A stretch of DNA of 64,000 nt from Rhodococcus sp. HM1 (GTDB lineage Bacteria; Actinomycetota; Actinomycetes; Mycobacteriales; Mycobacteriaceae), in the NCBI RefSeq assembly GCF_023218075.1, contig NZ_JALPTB010000018.1, positions 1 to 64,000 on the forward strand. The letters are read 5' to 3'. The stretch's first letter is position 1. Each line of letters begins with the position of its first letter. Position numbers and translations under genes: made by a program. Below are positions 27,787-36,718 of this stretch, piece by piece. Below the pieces are notes generated by a model. It ran no database searches and had not been told where the DNA came from. It saw only the letters and a program-made list of their open reading frames with translations.

Positions 27787-30309
27787 TTACACGTCGGCGA
27801 TGGCCTCCAGCGGAGGCGTCTTCGCGGCTCGGGCACCCGGCCACAGCGCGGCCAGGACACCGACGACACCGGATCCGATCAGCATGGCCAGCACCTGGAT
27901 CCACGGAACGGTGATCTCACCGAGGCCCTGGTCGGCCAGGGTGCGAACGAAGCCCCACCCGAACACCAGGCCGAGCACCAGACCGATCACGGCGCCGAAC
28001 ACGGCGATGAGCAGCGACTCGAGGTAGATGGTGCGGCGCACCTGGGCGCGCTGCATGCCGACCGCGCGCAGCATCCCGATCTCCCGTCGCCGTTCCACCA
28101 CCGACAGCGCCAGGGTGTTGACGATGCCGAGGATCGCGATGACCACGGCCAGGGCCAGCAGCCCGTAGAGGACGGCGAGCAGCGTGTCGATCTGCGCCGC
28201 CTGCTGACCCTTGAACTGTTCGCGGTCGAGGACCTGCACCACGACGAACTGCTTGGTCGCGTCCTCGAGCCCGGTGCGGATCGTCTCCGGATCGCTGCCG
28301 TCGGCGGTGTTGAGCAGCACCACCATGGGGGCACGCGCGGCGGCCGGGACGAACCGGTCGAGCATCTCCGGCGACAGGACCCACAGCCCGACGACCTGGT
28401 TGTCCTCGTAGATGCCGGCGACCGTCGTCTCGACGGTGTCACCGTCCCGGTTGGTCATCGGCACCGTCGACCCCACCTGCAGGCCGTGCTTGTCCGCGGT
28501 GTCCGCCGAGACCAGCATCTCGTCGCCCGCGATTCGCTCGGTGCCGGCGGTCATGTCCAGGGACAGGACATTGTCGACCGGGCCGGACATGGCCGCGCCG
28601 AACTCGTCGTCGTCGCCGACCTTCGCCTGCACCCCGTACACGCCGACGGCTTCGGTCACCCCGGGAACACCCGCGGCCGCGGCCTCCGCGCCCGCCGGCA
28701 CGCCCATCATCTGCGGGCCTGTGAGCATGAACTCGGACTTGACGCCGGTGTCGACGAGGGTGTTCACACTGGACTTGGCGGACGCACCGAACACGGCGAT
28801 GACCGACACCAGCATCAGGCCGAGCGTCAGCGCGAACGCCGTCGCGGCGGTGCGCCGCGGGTTCCGCGCGGCATTGGTGCGTGCCAGGCGGCCGATCGCG
28901 CCGAACGGGCGGGCGAACACGGCGCCGAGCGCTCCGACGATCGGCTTCGACAGCGCCGGGGCGGCGAGCAGAACCGCGAGGATCAGCGCGAGGGCGCCGA
29001 CGCCGACGGTCGCGGCGGCGCCGCCGCCGGTCCCCTGCGCACCGATCACGACGCCGACGACACCGGCGACGGCCGCGACCGCGCCGACGATCGTGCGCAG
29101 CCGCAGCGACTCGACGGTGGCCGTCGACTCCTCACGCATGGCAGCGACCGGCGGGACCTTCGTGGCCCGGCGGGCCGGGGCGTACGCGCTGACGACGGTG
29201 ACGACGACACCGATCAGCAGCGCGATGATCACCGTGCGCGGCGCCAGCTGCAGCGGCCCCGACGGCAGCCCGATGTCCGCGGCGTTGAGGGCGGCGCGCA
29301 GCCCGTAGGCCAGGGCGACGCCGGCGGCGATGCCCAGGGCGCTGCCGACCAACCCGACGACGAGGGCCTCGAGGGTCACCGAGCGCCCAACCTGCTGACG
29401 GCTGGCGCCGATGGCGCGCAGCAGCGCCAGTTCGCGCAGCCGCTGCGCGACGATCATCGAGAAGGTGTTGTAGATGATGAACGTGCCGACCAGCAGGGCG
29501 ATCGCGCCGAACGCGAGCAGGAAGTAGTTGAGGAAGCTCAGCGCCTGCTCGACGTCGGACTTGACGTCCTCGGTGACCTCGGCGCCGGTCTGCACCTTCA
29601 GATCGGGCAGGGCCGCGGCGACCTCGTCGCGCAGCTCGTCCGGTGACACACTGCCGTCGGAGGCGACGTCGACGTACTGCACGTGACGGCCGTCGGTGAA
29701 CAGGTCGCGGGCCTGTTGCTCGGTGAACAGCGCGCCCACGTAGCCGCCGGTGTCGGTCTCGATGTCGTAGATGCCGCTCACGGTGACGGGCAGGATGCCG
29801 TGCGAGGCGGTGAGCACCTTCGTCGTGTCCCCGACCGCGAGATCGCCGCGGGTGGCGGCGCTCGCGTTCAGGGCGATCTGCCCGGCGGCGACCGGCGGGC
29901 CGCCGGCGACGAACGTCTCGGGGTCGCCGAGCGTGCGGTCCGGCGGCAGGTAGGCGGAACCCTCCGCGGGGGCTCCACCGGTCTGGATCGCGGCGCCCTC
30001 CGAGTCGAGGACGATGACGCCACCGCTGTACGCGGGCACCACGGCCTTGACGCCCGGCACGGCCGCGATCACGTCGATGTCCTGGACCGGGACACCGCTG
30101 GCGCCCGACTGTTCGGTGCCGACACGCACGTCGACGCCCTTGGCGACGTCGGCGAAGATGCTGTCGAACGTGCGCTGCAGGGTGTCGGTGAACACGAACG
30201 ACCCGGTGACGAACGCGGTGCCGAGCACCACGGACAGCACCGTCAGCAGCAGCCGCACCTTGTGCGCGGCGATGTTGCGCAAGGCAACTTTGGTGATGGG
30301 ATTCGACAT
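27787..30309 (-). CDS. ABC transporter permease, FtsX/MacB-like, duplicated
   Basis: 840-residue membrane protein with the two-FtsX-domain layout of actinobacterial exporter permeases. An N-terminal helix (VRLLLTVLSVVLGTAFVTGSFVF) is followed by a periplasm-like beta-rich domain, then three helices around 255-385 (YFLLAFGAIALLVGTFIIYN onward). A central helix pair follows near 410-460, then a second extracytoplasmic domain and three C-terminal helices from about 715. Such permeases pair with LolD/MacB-type ATPases to move lipids, peptides or drugs to the outside. It starts 14 bases after the ATPase stop and ends before a strong terminator hairpin. Confidence 0.92.
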   Translation of the reverse strand: MSNPITKVALRNIAAHKVRLLLTVLSVVLGTAFVTGSFVFTDTLQRTFDSIFADVAKGVDVRVGTEQSGASGVPVQDIDVIAAVPGVKAVVPAYSGGVIVLDSEGAAIQTGGAPAEGSAYLPPDRTLGDPETFVAGGPPVAAGQIALNASAATRGDLAVGDTTKVLTASHGILPVTVSGIYDIETDTGGYVGALFTEQQARDLFTDGRHVQYVDVASDGSVSPDELRDEVAAALPDLKVQTGAEVTEDVKSDVEQALSFLNYFLLAFGAIALLVGTFIIYNTFSMIVAQRLRELALLRAIGASRQQVGRSVTLEALVVGLVGSALGIAAGVALAYGLRAALNAADIGLPSGPLQLAPRTVIIALLIGVVVTVVSAYAPARRATKVPPVAAMREESTATVESLRLRTIVGAVAAVAGVVGVVIGAQGTGGGAAATVGVGALALILAVLLAAPALSKPIVGALGAVFARPFGAIGRLARTNAARNPRRTAATAFALTLGLMLVSVIAVFGASAKSSVNTLVDTGVKSEFMLTGPQMMGVPAGAEAAAAGVPGVTEAVGVYGVQAKVGDDDEFGAAMSGPVDNVLSLDMTAGTERIAGDEMLVSADTADKHGLQVGSTVPMTNRDGDTVETTVAGIYEDNQVVGLWVLSPEMLDRFVPAAARAPMVVLLNTADGSDPETIRTGLEDATKQFVVVQVLDREQFKGQQAAQIDTLLAVLYGLLALAVVIAILGIVNTLALSVVERRREIGMLRAVGMQRAQVRRTIYLESLLIAVFGAVIGLVLGLVFGWGFVRTLADQGLGEITVPWIQVLAMLIGSGVVGVLAALWPGARAAKTPPLEAIADV

Positions 30310-30323
30310 GTGTGACGTGTCCT

Positions 30324-31100
30324 CTATTCCGCCGCGTATTCGGCCGCGGACACCGTGGTGGTGGTGGTGTCGAAGCGCTTCATGCGGTCGAGCACGGCGT
30401 CGGCGGTCGGATCGCGCAGTTCGTCGACGATGCTGCCGTCGGCGAGGAACACCACGCGGTCCGCGTAGCTCGCCGCGGTGGGGTCGTGGGTGACGATGAC
30501 GACCGTCTGGCCGAACTCGTCGACGGACGCGCGCAGGATCGACAGGACCTCCCCCGACGACCGCGAGTCCAGGTTGCCGGTCGGCTCGTCACCGAAGATG
30601 ATGTCGGGCCGGCCGGCGAGAGCGCGGGCGCAGGCCACGCGCTGCTGCTGACCACCGGACAGCTCGCCCGGGCGGTGATCCAGGCGCTCGCCGAGTCCGA
30701 GCCGGGACACGACGGTGTCGAGCCAGTCGCGGTCGACCTTGCGGCCGGCGATGTCGAGCGGCAGCGTGATGTTCTCGAGTGCGGTCAGGGTCGGCACCAG
30801 GTTGAACGCCTGGAACACGAACCCGATGCGGTCGCGGCGGAGCTGGGTCATCTGCTTGTCGGACAGCGAGGTCAGGTCGGTGTCGCCGATGAGCACCGAC
30901 CCCGAGGTGGCGCTGTCGAGACCGGCGAGGCAGTGCATGAGCGTCGACTTGCCCGAGCCGGACGGGCCCATGATGGCGGTGAACTCCCCCGCCGCGAAAT
31001 CGGCGGTCACACCGGCGAGCGCGTGGACGGCGGTCTCCCCGGTTCCATAGATCTTCTTCAGGTTGATGGCGCGAGCGGCTGCGGCGCTGTGAGATGACAT
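30324..31100 (-). CDS. ABC transporter ATP-binding protein (LolD/MacB type)
   Basis: 258-residue nucleotide-binding subunit that powers the FtsX-type permease directly downstream. Walker A is GPSGSGKST near residue 43, the Q-loop is FVFQAFN, the signature LSGGQQQR, Walker B IIFGDEP, and the switch histidine is in VTHDPT. The C-terminal residues after 235 (KRFDTTTTTVSAAEYAAE) are an extra tail. ATG 31100 was chosen with GGAG three bases upstream; another ATG nine bases earlier is possible. The frame is open further but lies in the SDR gene. Confidence 0.92.
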   Translation of the reverse strand: MSSHSAAAARAINLKKIYGTGETAVHALAGVTADFAAGEFTAIMGPSGSGKSTLMHCLAGLDSATSGSVLIGDTDLTSLSDKQMTQLRRDRIGFVFQAFNLVPTLTALENITLPLDIAGRKVDRDWLDTVVSRLGLGERLDHRPGELSGGQQQRVACARALAGRPDIIFGDEPTGNLDSRSSGEVLSILRASVDEFGQTVVIVTHDPTAASYADRVVFLADGSIVDELRDPTADAVLDRMKRFDTTTTTVSAAEYAAE

Positions 31101-31180
31101 GCGCTCCATCTTCCCGGGTGTCCGGTTCGGGCACCATCGGGGACCACCCTGATCCTGGCCCTCGGGGGTGCCCGGGGTGG

Positions 31181-31942
31181 TCAGCCCCAGCGTGCCTGAC
31201 CACCGTCGAGCGGGATCGTCGCGCCGGTGAGGTAGCGGGCATCGTCGCTCACGATCCACGCGACCGCGCGCCCGATGTCGTCCTCGCAGTCGCCGATCCG
31301 GCGCAGCGGAATGCTCGCGACGAACGCGGCGGCTTCCTCCGGCCGGTTCTCGGTCCACCACTTCAATCCGGGCGACAGGGCGTGCGGGGCGACCGCGTTG
31401 ACCCGGATGTTGTCGGGTCCCCACTCGGAGGCGGCGGTGCGGGTCAGCGACCGCAGGGCTTCCTTGACGGACGCGTAGCCGCCGTAGCCGCTGGTGTCCC
31501 ACCGCACCGCGGCGGAGGTGACCATGTTGACGATGTTGCCACCGCCGCGTTCCTTCATGATCGGGTGGACGGTCTGCATCGCGTGCAGCGCGGCGATCGG
31601 GCCGGACCCGTAGGCCTTCGCCATCAGCTCGGGTGTGAGGGCGAGCAGCGGGCCGAGGGGGTTGAGGCTCGCGTTGTTGACGAGGACGTCGACTCCACCG
31701 AACAGCTCGACGGTCCTCTCGATCGCGGCGGTGATCCGGGCGGTGTCGGCGATGTCGCACACGATCGGCTCGGCGACGCCGCCGAACGCGCGGATCTGCT
31801 CGACGGTGTCGACGAGCTTGGACTCGGTGCGACCGGTCACGGCGATCGAGGCACCCTCGCGGGCCAGAGCGAACGCCACCCCCTGTCCGACGCCCTGCCC
31901 GGCTCCGGTGATGAATGCGACCTTGCCCTCGAGTGTGCCCAT
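31181..31942 (-). CDS. Short-chain dehydrogenase/reductase
   Basis: 253-residue NAD(P)-dependent oxidoreductase of the classical SDR family. TGAGQGVG at residues 12-19 is the cofactor-binding glycine motif, NNAS is at 89-92, the catalytic serine lies near 143 (VTSA) and the YxxxK pair is Y156 and K160. DG near the C-terminus (PLDGGQARWG) is typical. The substrate cannot be read from the sequence. GGAAAGG precedes the ATG by seven bases. It sits 80 bases upstream of the ABC exporter operon on the same strand, with that operon's promoter presumably in between. Confidence 0.9.
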   Translation of the reverse strand: MGTLEGKVAFITGAGQGVGQGVAFALAREGASIAVTGRTESKLVDTVEQIRAFGGVAEPIVCDIADTARITAAIERTVELFGGVDVLVNNASLNPLGPLLALTPELMAKAYGSGPIAALHAMQTVHPIMKERGGGNIVNMVTSAAVRWDTSGYGGYASVKEALRSLTRTAASEWGPDNIRVNAVAPHALSPGLKWWTENRPEEAAAFVASIPLRRIGDCEDDIGRAVAWIVSDDARYLTGATIPLDGGQARWG

Positions 31943-32129
31943 GGACGACCTTTCCGTGCTCTCGCGCAGCGTGCCGTCGGGTATGCAAACAGATCCTGCC
32001 GCCTGCGGGCCGGGTTGTCCCGGTGATCGGTAACCGGGCCGGACCTGCACAGCTCCCGTCCGCGGCCATCGCTTAGGCTCGTGCACCGAGGCCGTACCAC
32101 CCGAGTCGGCGCCCCACCGGGAGGAAACG

Positions 32130-32705
32130 ATGACCGAGCACGACACGCACGACGGCCCGATCCGCCTCGACGGCGACATCGCCGTGGCCACCGAGGAACG
32201 GCAGCAGCTGATCGACCTGAGCATCCGTGCCCTGGCGGAGCTGCTCGGCAGCGCGCCCGAGACCGACGAGGACGGCGATATCGCGATCCCGGTCCACGGG
32301 TTCGGCGTGTACGTCACGGTGGCCGAGGACTCCCCGGAGCTGCACGTGTGGTCGTCGCTGCTGAGCGACATCGACAGCGGGGGCAACACGGCCGCGCTGG
32401 TCGCCGAGCTGTCCGAGGAATGGCCGCGTCTGCGCTTCAGCTTCCAGCAGGGCCACCTGCTGGTGTCGACAATCCTCGACGCCGACCCGTTCGCGCCCCA
32501 GCACCTGGTGAACCTCATCGGCGAGATCCACGAGCTCACCCACGAGGTCGACGACGACTTCGCGGCCCGGTTCGGCGGCGTCCTCGACTGCGACGCCGAC
32601 GACGACTCGTACGCCGGTGGATGCGGCGGCTGCGGCGAAGGATGCGCGTGCGGCCACGACAACGAACTCGGTGCGACCATCCCGGTCGGAGAACCCGAAG
32701 CGTAG
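32130..32705 (+). CDS. YbjN-like peptide-binding-fold protein with cysteine-rich tail
   Basis: 191 residues. Residues 20-145 have the alpha-beta pattern of the YbjN/type III chaperone-like fold found across actinobacteria (IPVHGFGVYVTVAEDSPELHVWSSL, then LRFSFQQGHLLVSTILDA). Residues 154-175 add a cysteine cluster: Cys 154, 165, 168, 172 and 174, arranged as CxxC-x3-CxC, followed by His 176. That arrangement could bind zinc or an iron-sulfur cluster. I do not know a characterised member with this tail. GGGAGGAAA lies just before the ATG. The endonuclease IV gene follows after 27 bases. Confidence 0.75.
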   Translation: MTEHDTHDGPIRLDGDIAVATEERQQLIDLSIRALAELLGSAPETDEDGDIAIPVHGFGVYVTVAEDSPELHVWSSLLSDIDSGGNTAALVAELSEEWPRLRFSFQQGHLLVSTILDADPFAPQHLVNLIGEIHELTHEVDDDFAARFGGVLDCDADDDSYAGGCGGCGEGCACGHDNELGATIPVGEPEA

Positions 32706-32732
32706 GCAGGCTCCGGCGTTACGCTGGAGCTC

Positions 32733-33503
32733 ATGCGGATAGGCGCACACGTCCGTCGGGACGACGATCCGACCGGTCAGGGTGAACGTCTCGGCGCGGA
32801 CCTGGTGCAGGTCTTCCTCACCGACCCGCAGAAATGGGACACGCCCGGACCGCATCCGCGTGCCGAGCAGATCCTCGCGTCCGACATCGACGTGGTCGTG
32901 CACTCGCCGTACGTCATCAATGTCGCGAGCCTGAACAACCGGCTGCGGATGCCCTCGCGCAAGGCGGTCGCCGAGCATGCCGCGGCCGCCGCCGCGATCG
33001 GCGCGTTCGGCCTCGTCGTGCACGGAGGGCACGTCCGCGAGGGCGAGAACGTCGCGGCCGGGGTGGAGAACTGGCGGAAACTGTTCGAACGCCAGGAGGA
33101 CAAGGGCGGCTTCGGGGTGCCGATCCTCGTGGAGAACACCGCGGGCGGGGACTTCGCGATGGCCCGCTACGTCGACGCGATCGGCCGGTTGTGGGATGCC
33201 ATCGGCGACTACGGCGCCGGGTTCTGCCTCGACACCTGCCACGCGTGGGCGGCCGGTGAGGATCTCGTCGACGTCGTCGAGCGGGTGCGCGCCGTCACCG
33301 GACGTATCGATCTTGTGCACCTGAACAATTCGCGCGACGAATTCGATTCGGCCCGCGACCGGCACGCGAACCTCGCGGACGGGCAGATCGACCCCGCGCT
33401 GCTCGTCGAGGTCGCCACCGCGGCCGGCGCCCCCATCATCCTGGAAACACCCGAGGACGGAATGGCCGAGGACATCGCCTTTCTGAGGGAGAAACTGGGC
33501 TGA
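32733..33503 (+). CDS. nfo: Endonuclease IV (AP endonuclease)
   Basis: 256-residue TIM-barrel deoxyribonuclease that cleaves DNA at abasic sites during base excision repair. Family metal ligands are visible in order: VVHSPY, VVHGGH, ILVENT, CLDTCHAW, LVHLNNS, then DRHANL and ILETPE at the C-terminus. Length matches the mycobacterial enzyme (about 250). The start is the first ATG, right after GGAGCTC. It probably shares a transcript with the YbjN-like gene and ends inside a large hairpin shared with the convergent TetR gene. Confidence 0.93.
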   Translation: MRIGAHVRRDDDPTGQGERLGADLVQVFLTDPQKWDTPGPHPRAEQILASDIDVVVHSPYVINVASLNNRLRMPSRKAVAEHAAAAAAIGAFGLVVHGGHVREGENVAAGVENWRKLFERQEDKGGFGVPILVENTAGGDFAMARYVDAIGRLWDAIGDYGAGFCLDTCHAWAAGEDLVDVVERVRAVTGRIDLVHLNNSRDEFDSARDRHANLADGQIDPALLVEVATAAGAPIILETPEDGMAEDIAFLREKLG

Positions 33504-33563
33504 CGCCCCGTGTGCCTTTGTGGCGGTTGGGGGCGCCACAAAGGCACACCGGGGCGTCAGCCC
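33497..33563. terminator. Long hairpin spanning both stop codons of convergent nfo and tetR (dispersed element, copy 2)
   Basis: A 29-base left arm (33497-33525, GGGCTGACGCCCC at its outer end) pairs with a 30-base right arm (33534-33563) with a single bulged base and an eight-base loop. The element covers the nfo stop at 33501 and the tetR stop at 33557, so it can terminate both. Its core (CCTTTGTGGCG and CGCCACAAAGG) and right flank match the weaker copy at 17540-17593. Confidence 0.85.
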
Positions 33564-34153
33564 ACGTCGCCGGTGAGATAGCGCTGCAGGGTCGGCCCGA
33601 TGATCTCGACGACACGGTCGGCGGGCAGCGACGCGAGCGGTTCGATCCGCAGGATGTACCGCATCACCATGAGCCCGGCCATCTGCGAGGCGACCAGTTC
33701 GACGCGCAGCGGACCGGTGCCCGCCGGGTGGTCCACGCGGGGCACGATTTCATCGAAGGCGATGTCCAACAGGAAGGTTCGCAGCAGACCCACATCGCCA
33801 CCACCACCGATCACGGTGCGGAAGACGGCGATGATCGCGTCGCGGTGCGGGGAGTCCCACACGCCGAGCAGCGCCGTCGCCAACCGCGGGCCGATCTCGT
33901 CGACGGGCGCCGCGCGCACGGGCGCGAGGACGTCGTCGGGGTCGACGGGCAGCGCGATCGCCGCGACGAACAGCGCGTGTTTGTTGCCGAAGTAGTGGTG
34001 CACCAGCGCGGCGTCCACTTCGGCGCGGGCCGCGATCGCCCGGATGGTCGTCTTTCCGAAACCGTTGTCCGCAAACAACTCTCGCGCCGATTCGAGGATG
34101 CGGTCCCGGCTGCCGGAGTTGCCGGGACGCCGGCCCGGCCGCGTTGCGGTCAC
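33557..34153 (-). CDS. TetR-family regulator of the adjacent ABC-2 efflux operon
   Basis: 198 residues. The N-terminal helix-turn-helix is typical (RDRILESARELFADNGFGKTTIRAIAARA, then VHHYFGNKHALF). The C-terminal part resembles the TetR_C_18-type ligand domain often found with ABC-2 transporters. GTG 34153 overlaps the stop of the permease by four bases (GTGA), which fixes the start, so regulator, permease and ATPase form one coupled operon. It likely represses its own operon through the palindrome at 35645-35660. Confidence 0.9.
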   Translation of the reverse strand: MTATRPGRRPGNSGSRDRILESARELFADNGFGKTTIRAIAARAEVDAALVHHYFGNKHALFVAAIALPVDPDDVLAPVRAAPVDEIGPRLATALLGVWDSPHRDAIIAVFRTVIGGGGDVGLLRTFLLDIAFDEIVPRVDHPAGTGPLRVELVASQMAGLMVMRYILRIEPLASLPADRVVEIIGPTLQRYLTGDVG

Positions 34154-34905
34154 GGCGTCCGGCGGCGCAGGGTGGCCGCGGCCAGCCACAATCCGACAAA
34201 GACGAATCCTGCGACCACGATCAGATCGCGCGCCATCACCGCGGTCACCCCGGGATGAGCGGCGACCTGCTGCAGGGCCTCGACGGCGTAGCTCAACGGA
34301 AGCACGTTGCTGATCCACTGCAGCACCACGGGCAGTTGATCCCGCGGCACCAGCAGCCCGCACAGCAGCAACTGGGGAATGACGAGCACCGGCATGAACT
34401 GCACGGCCTGGAATTCGGTGCGGGCGAACGCACTGCACAGCAACCCCAGGGAGACCCCGAGCACGGCGTCGAGCACCGCGATGAAGATGACCCACGCGAC
34501 GCTGCCCGCCGCGGTCAGGCCGAGAAACCCGAACGTGATCAGGCACGCGAGCCCGGCCTGCACGGCGGCCGCGAGGGAGAACGCGCTGCCGTACCCGGCG
34601 AGCAGGTCGAATTTCGCGAGCGGCGTGGTGAGCAACCGCTCGAGGGTGCCCGACGAGCGCTCGCGTTGCATCGCGATGGACGTGACGAGGAACATCACCA
34701 CGAACGGCAGGATCCCGAGCATCGTGATCGCGATCCGGTCGAACAGGGAGGGACCCACCGGCGGGGCGGGCACGTTCCGGTAAATGAAGTACAGCAGCGT
34801 CATCAGCAGGCTCGGAACGAGCACGAGCATCGCGACGGTGCGATGGTCGGCCCGCAACTGCCGCAGGATCCGCGTCGTCGTGGCGGCGTAGATGGTGACA
34901 TTCAC
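34150..34905 (-). CDS. ABC-2 type transporter permease
   Basis: 251 residues with about six transmembrane segments: TVAMLVLVPSLLMTLLYFI, ILPFVVMFLVTSIAM, a pair around 105-150, VLVIPQLLLCGLLV and a C-terminal helix (DLIVVAGFVFVGLWLAA). The RERSSGTLERLLTTPL motif between helices 2 and 3 is the classic ABC-2 coupling region. It works with the ATPase just upstream; overlap with that gene is ATGA (34902-34905). The substrate is probably a drug or lipid; unassigned. Confidence 0.92.
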   Translation of the reverse strand: MNVTIYAATTTRILRQLRADHRTVAMLVLVPSLLMTLLYFIYRNVPAPPVGPSLFDRIAITMLGILPFVVMFLVTSIAMQRERSSGTLERLLTTPLAKFDLLAGYGSAFSLAAAVQAGLACLITFGFLGLTAAGSVAWVIFIAVLDAVLGVSLGLLCSAFARTEFQAVQFMPVLVIPQLLLCGLLVPRDQLPVVLQWISNVLPLSYAVEALQQVAAHPGVTAVMARDLIVVAGFVFVGLWLAAATLRRRTP

Positions 34906-35633
34906 GACTGCGCTCCTTCCCGAGTCCTGATCAGCCGCAGAAAGGCGTCCTCGAGCCGCGATTCGCCGGTCTGCTCCCGGAGATCACCGGGAGTGAGCTT
35001 GCCGAGCAACCGCCCCTCGCGCAGCAGCAGCAACTGCGCGCAGCGGTCGGCCTCGTCCATCACGTGACTCGAAATCAGCAGGGTCACACCGCGATCGGCG
35101 AGCATGTGGAAGTGGTCCCACAGCTCGACGCGCAGCACCGGATCGAGCCCGACGGTCGGTTCGTCGAGCACGAGCAGTTCCGGGTCGCCGACCAACGCGC
35201 ACGCCAGCGACACTCTGCCGAGCTGTCCGCCGGACAGATTCCCGGCGAGCTGCTTGGAATGGCTGCTCAGCCCGACGGCCGCGATCGTCTCGTCGACCAC
35301 TGCGCCGGACCGTCCGTAGAGGGCGGCGAAGTAGGCGACGTTCTTGGCGACGGTCAGATCGGGGTAGACGCTGGGGTCCTGGGTCACGTATCCGACACGC
35401 CGGCGCAGGCTCGCCTCCCCCGCGGGCCGGTCCAGCACGGTGACCGTGCCGGACTCGATGATCTGGGTGCCCACGATGCACCTCATCAGGGTGGTCTTGC
35501 CGCACCCGGAGGGGCCGAGAAGTCCGGTGACCGAGCCGCGGGGAATCGTGACGGTCACGTCCTCGAGTGCCCGGTGCGGGCCGCGACGGACGTTCAGATT
35601 GCGGATGTCGACGGCAGGAGTCGAGGTATCCAT
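34902..35633 (-). CDS. ABC transporter ATP-binding protein (drug-efflux type)
   Basis: 243-residue nucleotide-binding subunit. Walker A GPSGCGKTT near residue 40, Q-loop YVTQDPS, signature NLSGGQLGR (an unusual LGR ending), Walker B LLVLDEP, and H-loop ISSHVMDEA. The C-terminal ESRLEDAFLRLIR is typical of ABC-2 drug and lipid exporters. It is first in a three-gene operon with permease and TetR. A perfect palindrome lies 12 bases upstream of the ATG. No strong ribosome site is seen between them. Confidence 0.92.
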   Translation of the reverse strand: MDTSTPAVDIRNLNVRRGPHRALEDVTVTIPRGSVTGLLGPSGCGKTTLMRCIVGTQIIESGTVTVLDRPAGEASLRRRVGYVTQDPSVYPDLTVAKNVAYFAALYGRSGAVVDETIAAVGLSSHSKQLAGNLSGGQLGRVSLACALVGDPELLVLDEPTVGLDPVLRVELWDHFHMLADRGVTLLISSHVMDEADRCAQLLLLREGRLLGKLTPGDLREQTGESRLEDAFLRLIRTREGAQS

Positions 35634-35644
35634 GGGATTCTCAA

Positions 35645-35660
35645 TTCATCGATCGATGAA
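35645..35660. promoter_or_regulatory. Palindromic operator candidate for the efflux operon TetR
   Basis: TTCATCGATCGATGAA is a perfect 16-base palindrome located 12 bases upstream of the ATPase ATG. Outer half-sites CAATTC and GAATTG flank the region. Position and symmetry fit autoregulation by the TetR encoded at the end of the operon. Confidence 0.65.
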
Positions 35661-35719
35661 ATCATCGTCTGTTGAATTGTCCGCCCGCTCACCCGCGCCG
35701 TCAACCCCCGCCGCTCCGG

Positions 35720-36649
35720 TCAGGGCGTCAGCACCCAGCGACCGCGCACCCCGCTCTCGCCCGCCGACCGGTAGGCATCGGCGGCCCGGTCGAGCGGCAC
35801 GACGGCGTGCACGCGGGCGGGCAGTTCGCCGGTCGCCGTCCGGGCGAGCAGCTCGGCGAGACGAGCCCCCTCGGCCTGCACCGATACGGCGGCGACGGAG
35901 ATTCCGCGTTCGGCGGCAGGCTCCCCTCCCGGCCGCACGCCGACGTAGCGCCCGCCGTCCCGAACCAGGCCGAGACCTTCGTCCTGCAGTCCCGCGCAGT
36001 CGGCCACCGCGTCCCAGCCGGGTTCGGCGGCGGTCGTGAATTCGGCGCCGAGGCCGCGGACGTACTCCTCGTCCGACGTTCTGGCCAGGCCGGTCACGTG
36101 CCAGCCGCGATACCGGGCGAGCGACGTGACGTATCCGCCGACCGCGCCGGCCGCGCCGGTCACCAGCAACCTCCCACCGGCCGGCGCATCGCCGAGCAGG
36201 TCGACGATCTGTGCGGCGGCGAGGCCGTTGAGCGGCACTGTCGATGCCTCGACGAGGCCCAGGCCGTCGGGCACCAAGGCGAGGTCCACTGCGGGCACGA
36301 GGACGTACTCGGCGTGCGTCCCGACGGCCCGGTCGAAACCGGTCACCAATCCGGCAACCCGGGTGCCGACGGCCAGGTCGACATCGGGGCCGGTGGCGGC
36401 GACGGTTCCGGCGAAATCCCAGCCGATGCCGGTGTGTTCGGGTTGATCGATCAGTCCCCGTTCGTGGAACCATCCGGACGCGGTCGTGAGGTCGACGGGG
36501 TTGACGGAGGCCGCGGCAACCCGGACGCGGGCCTCGCCGGGGCCGGGTTCGGGGAGCGGGACCTCGACGACCTCGACGGCGTCGGGCGTGCCGGGCGTGC
36601 GGACGACGGCGGCGCGGTACGTGGTGGTGCGGAGTTCGGTGGCGCTCAT
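35720..36649 (-). CDS. Zinc-independent quinone oxidoreductase-like alcohol dehydrogenase (MDR family)
   Basis: 309 residues. An N-terminal GroES-like domain (GEARVRVAAASVNPVDLTTASG) and a Rossmann domain with TGAAGAVGGYVTSLA match NADPH-dependent quinone oxidoreductases of the MDR superfamily. The zinc-binding cysteine cluster is absent, as expected for this subgroup. ATG 36649 has GGAGG six bases upstream; the in-frame start at 36688 is less likely. It is divergent from an HxlR regulator and this pairing is common for redox-stress responsive oxidoreductases. Confidence 0.9.
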   Translation of the reverse strand: MSATELRTTTYRAAVVRTPGTPDAVEVVEVPLPEPGPGEARVRVAAASVNPVDLTTASGWFHERGLIDQPEHTGIGWDFAGTVAATGPDVDLAVGTRVAGLVTGFDRAVGTHAEYVLVPAVDLALVPDGLGLVEASTVPLNGLAAAQIVDLLGDAPAGGRLLVTGAAGAVGGYVTSLARYRGWHVTGLARTSDEEYVRGLGAEFTTAAEPGWDAVADCAGLQDEGLGLVRDGGRYVGVRPGGEPAAERGISVAAVSVQAEGARLAELLARTATGELPARVHAVVPLDRAADAYRSAGESGVRGRWVLTP

Positions 36650-36718
36650 GGCTACCTCCTCGTCGGAGAGTTCGCTTTCGTCTGGCACACACCACTTTCG
36701 TAGAGCTACTCTCTATTG

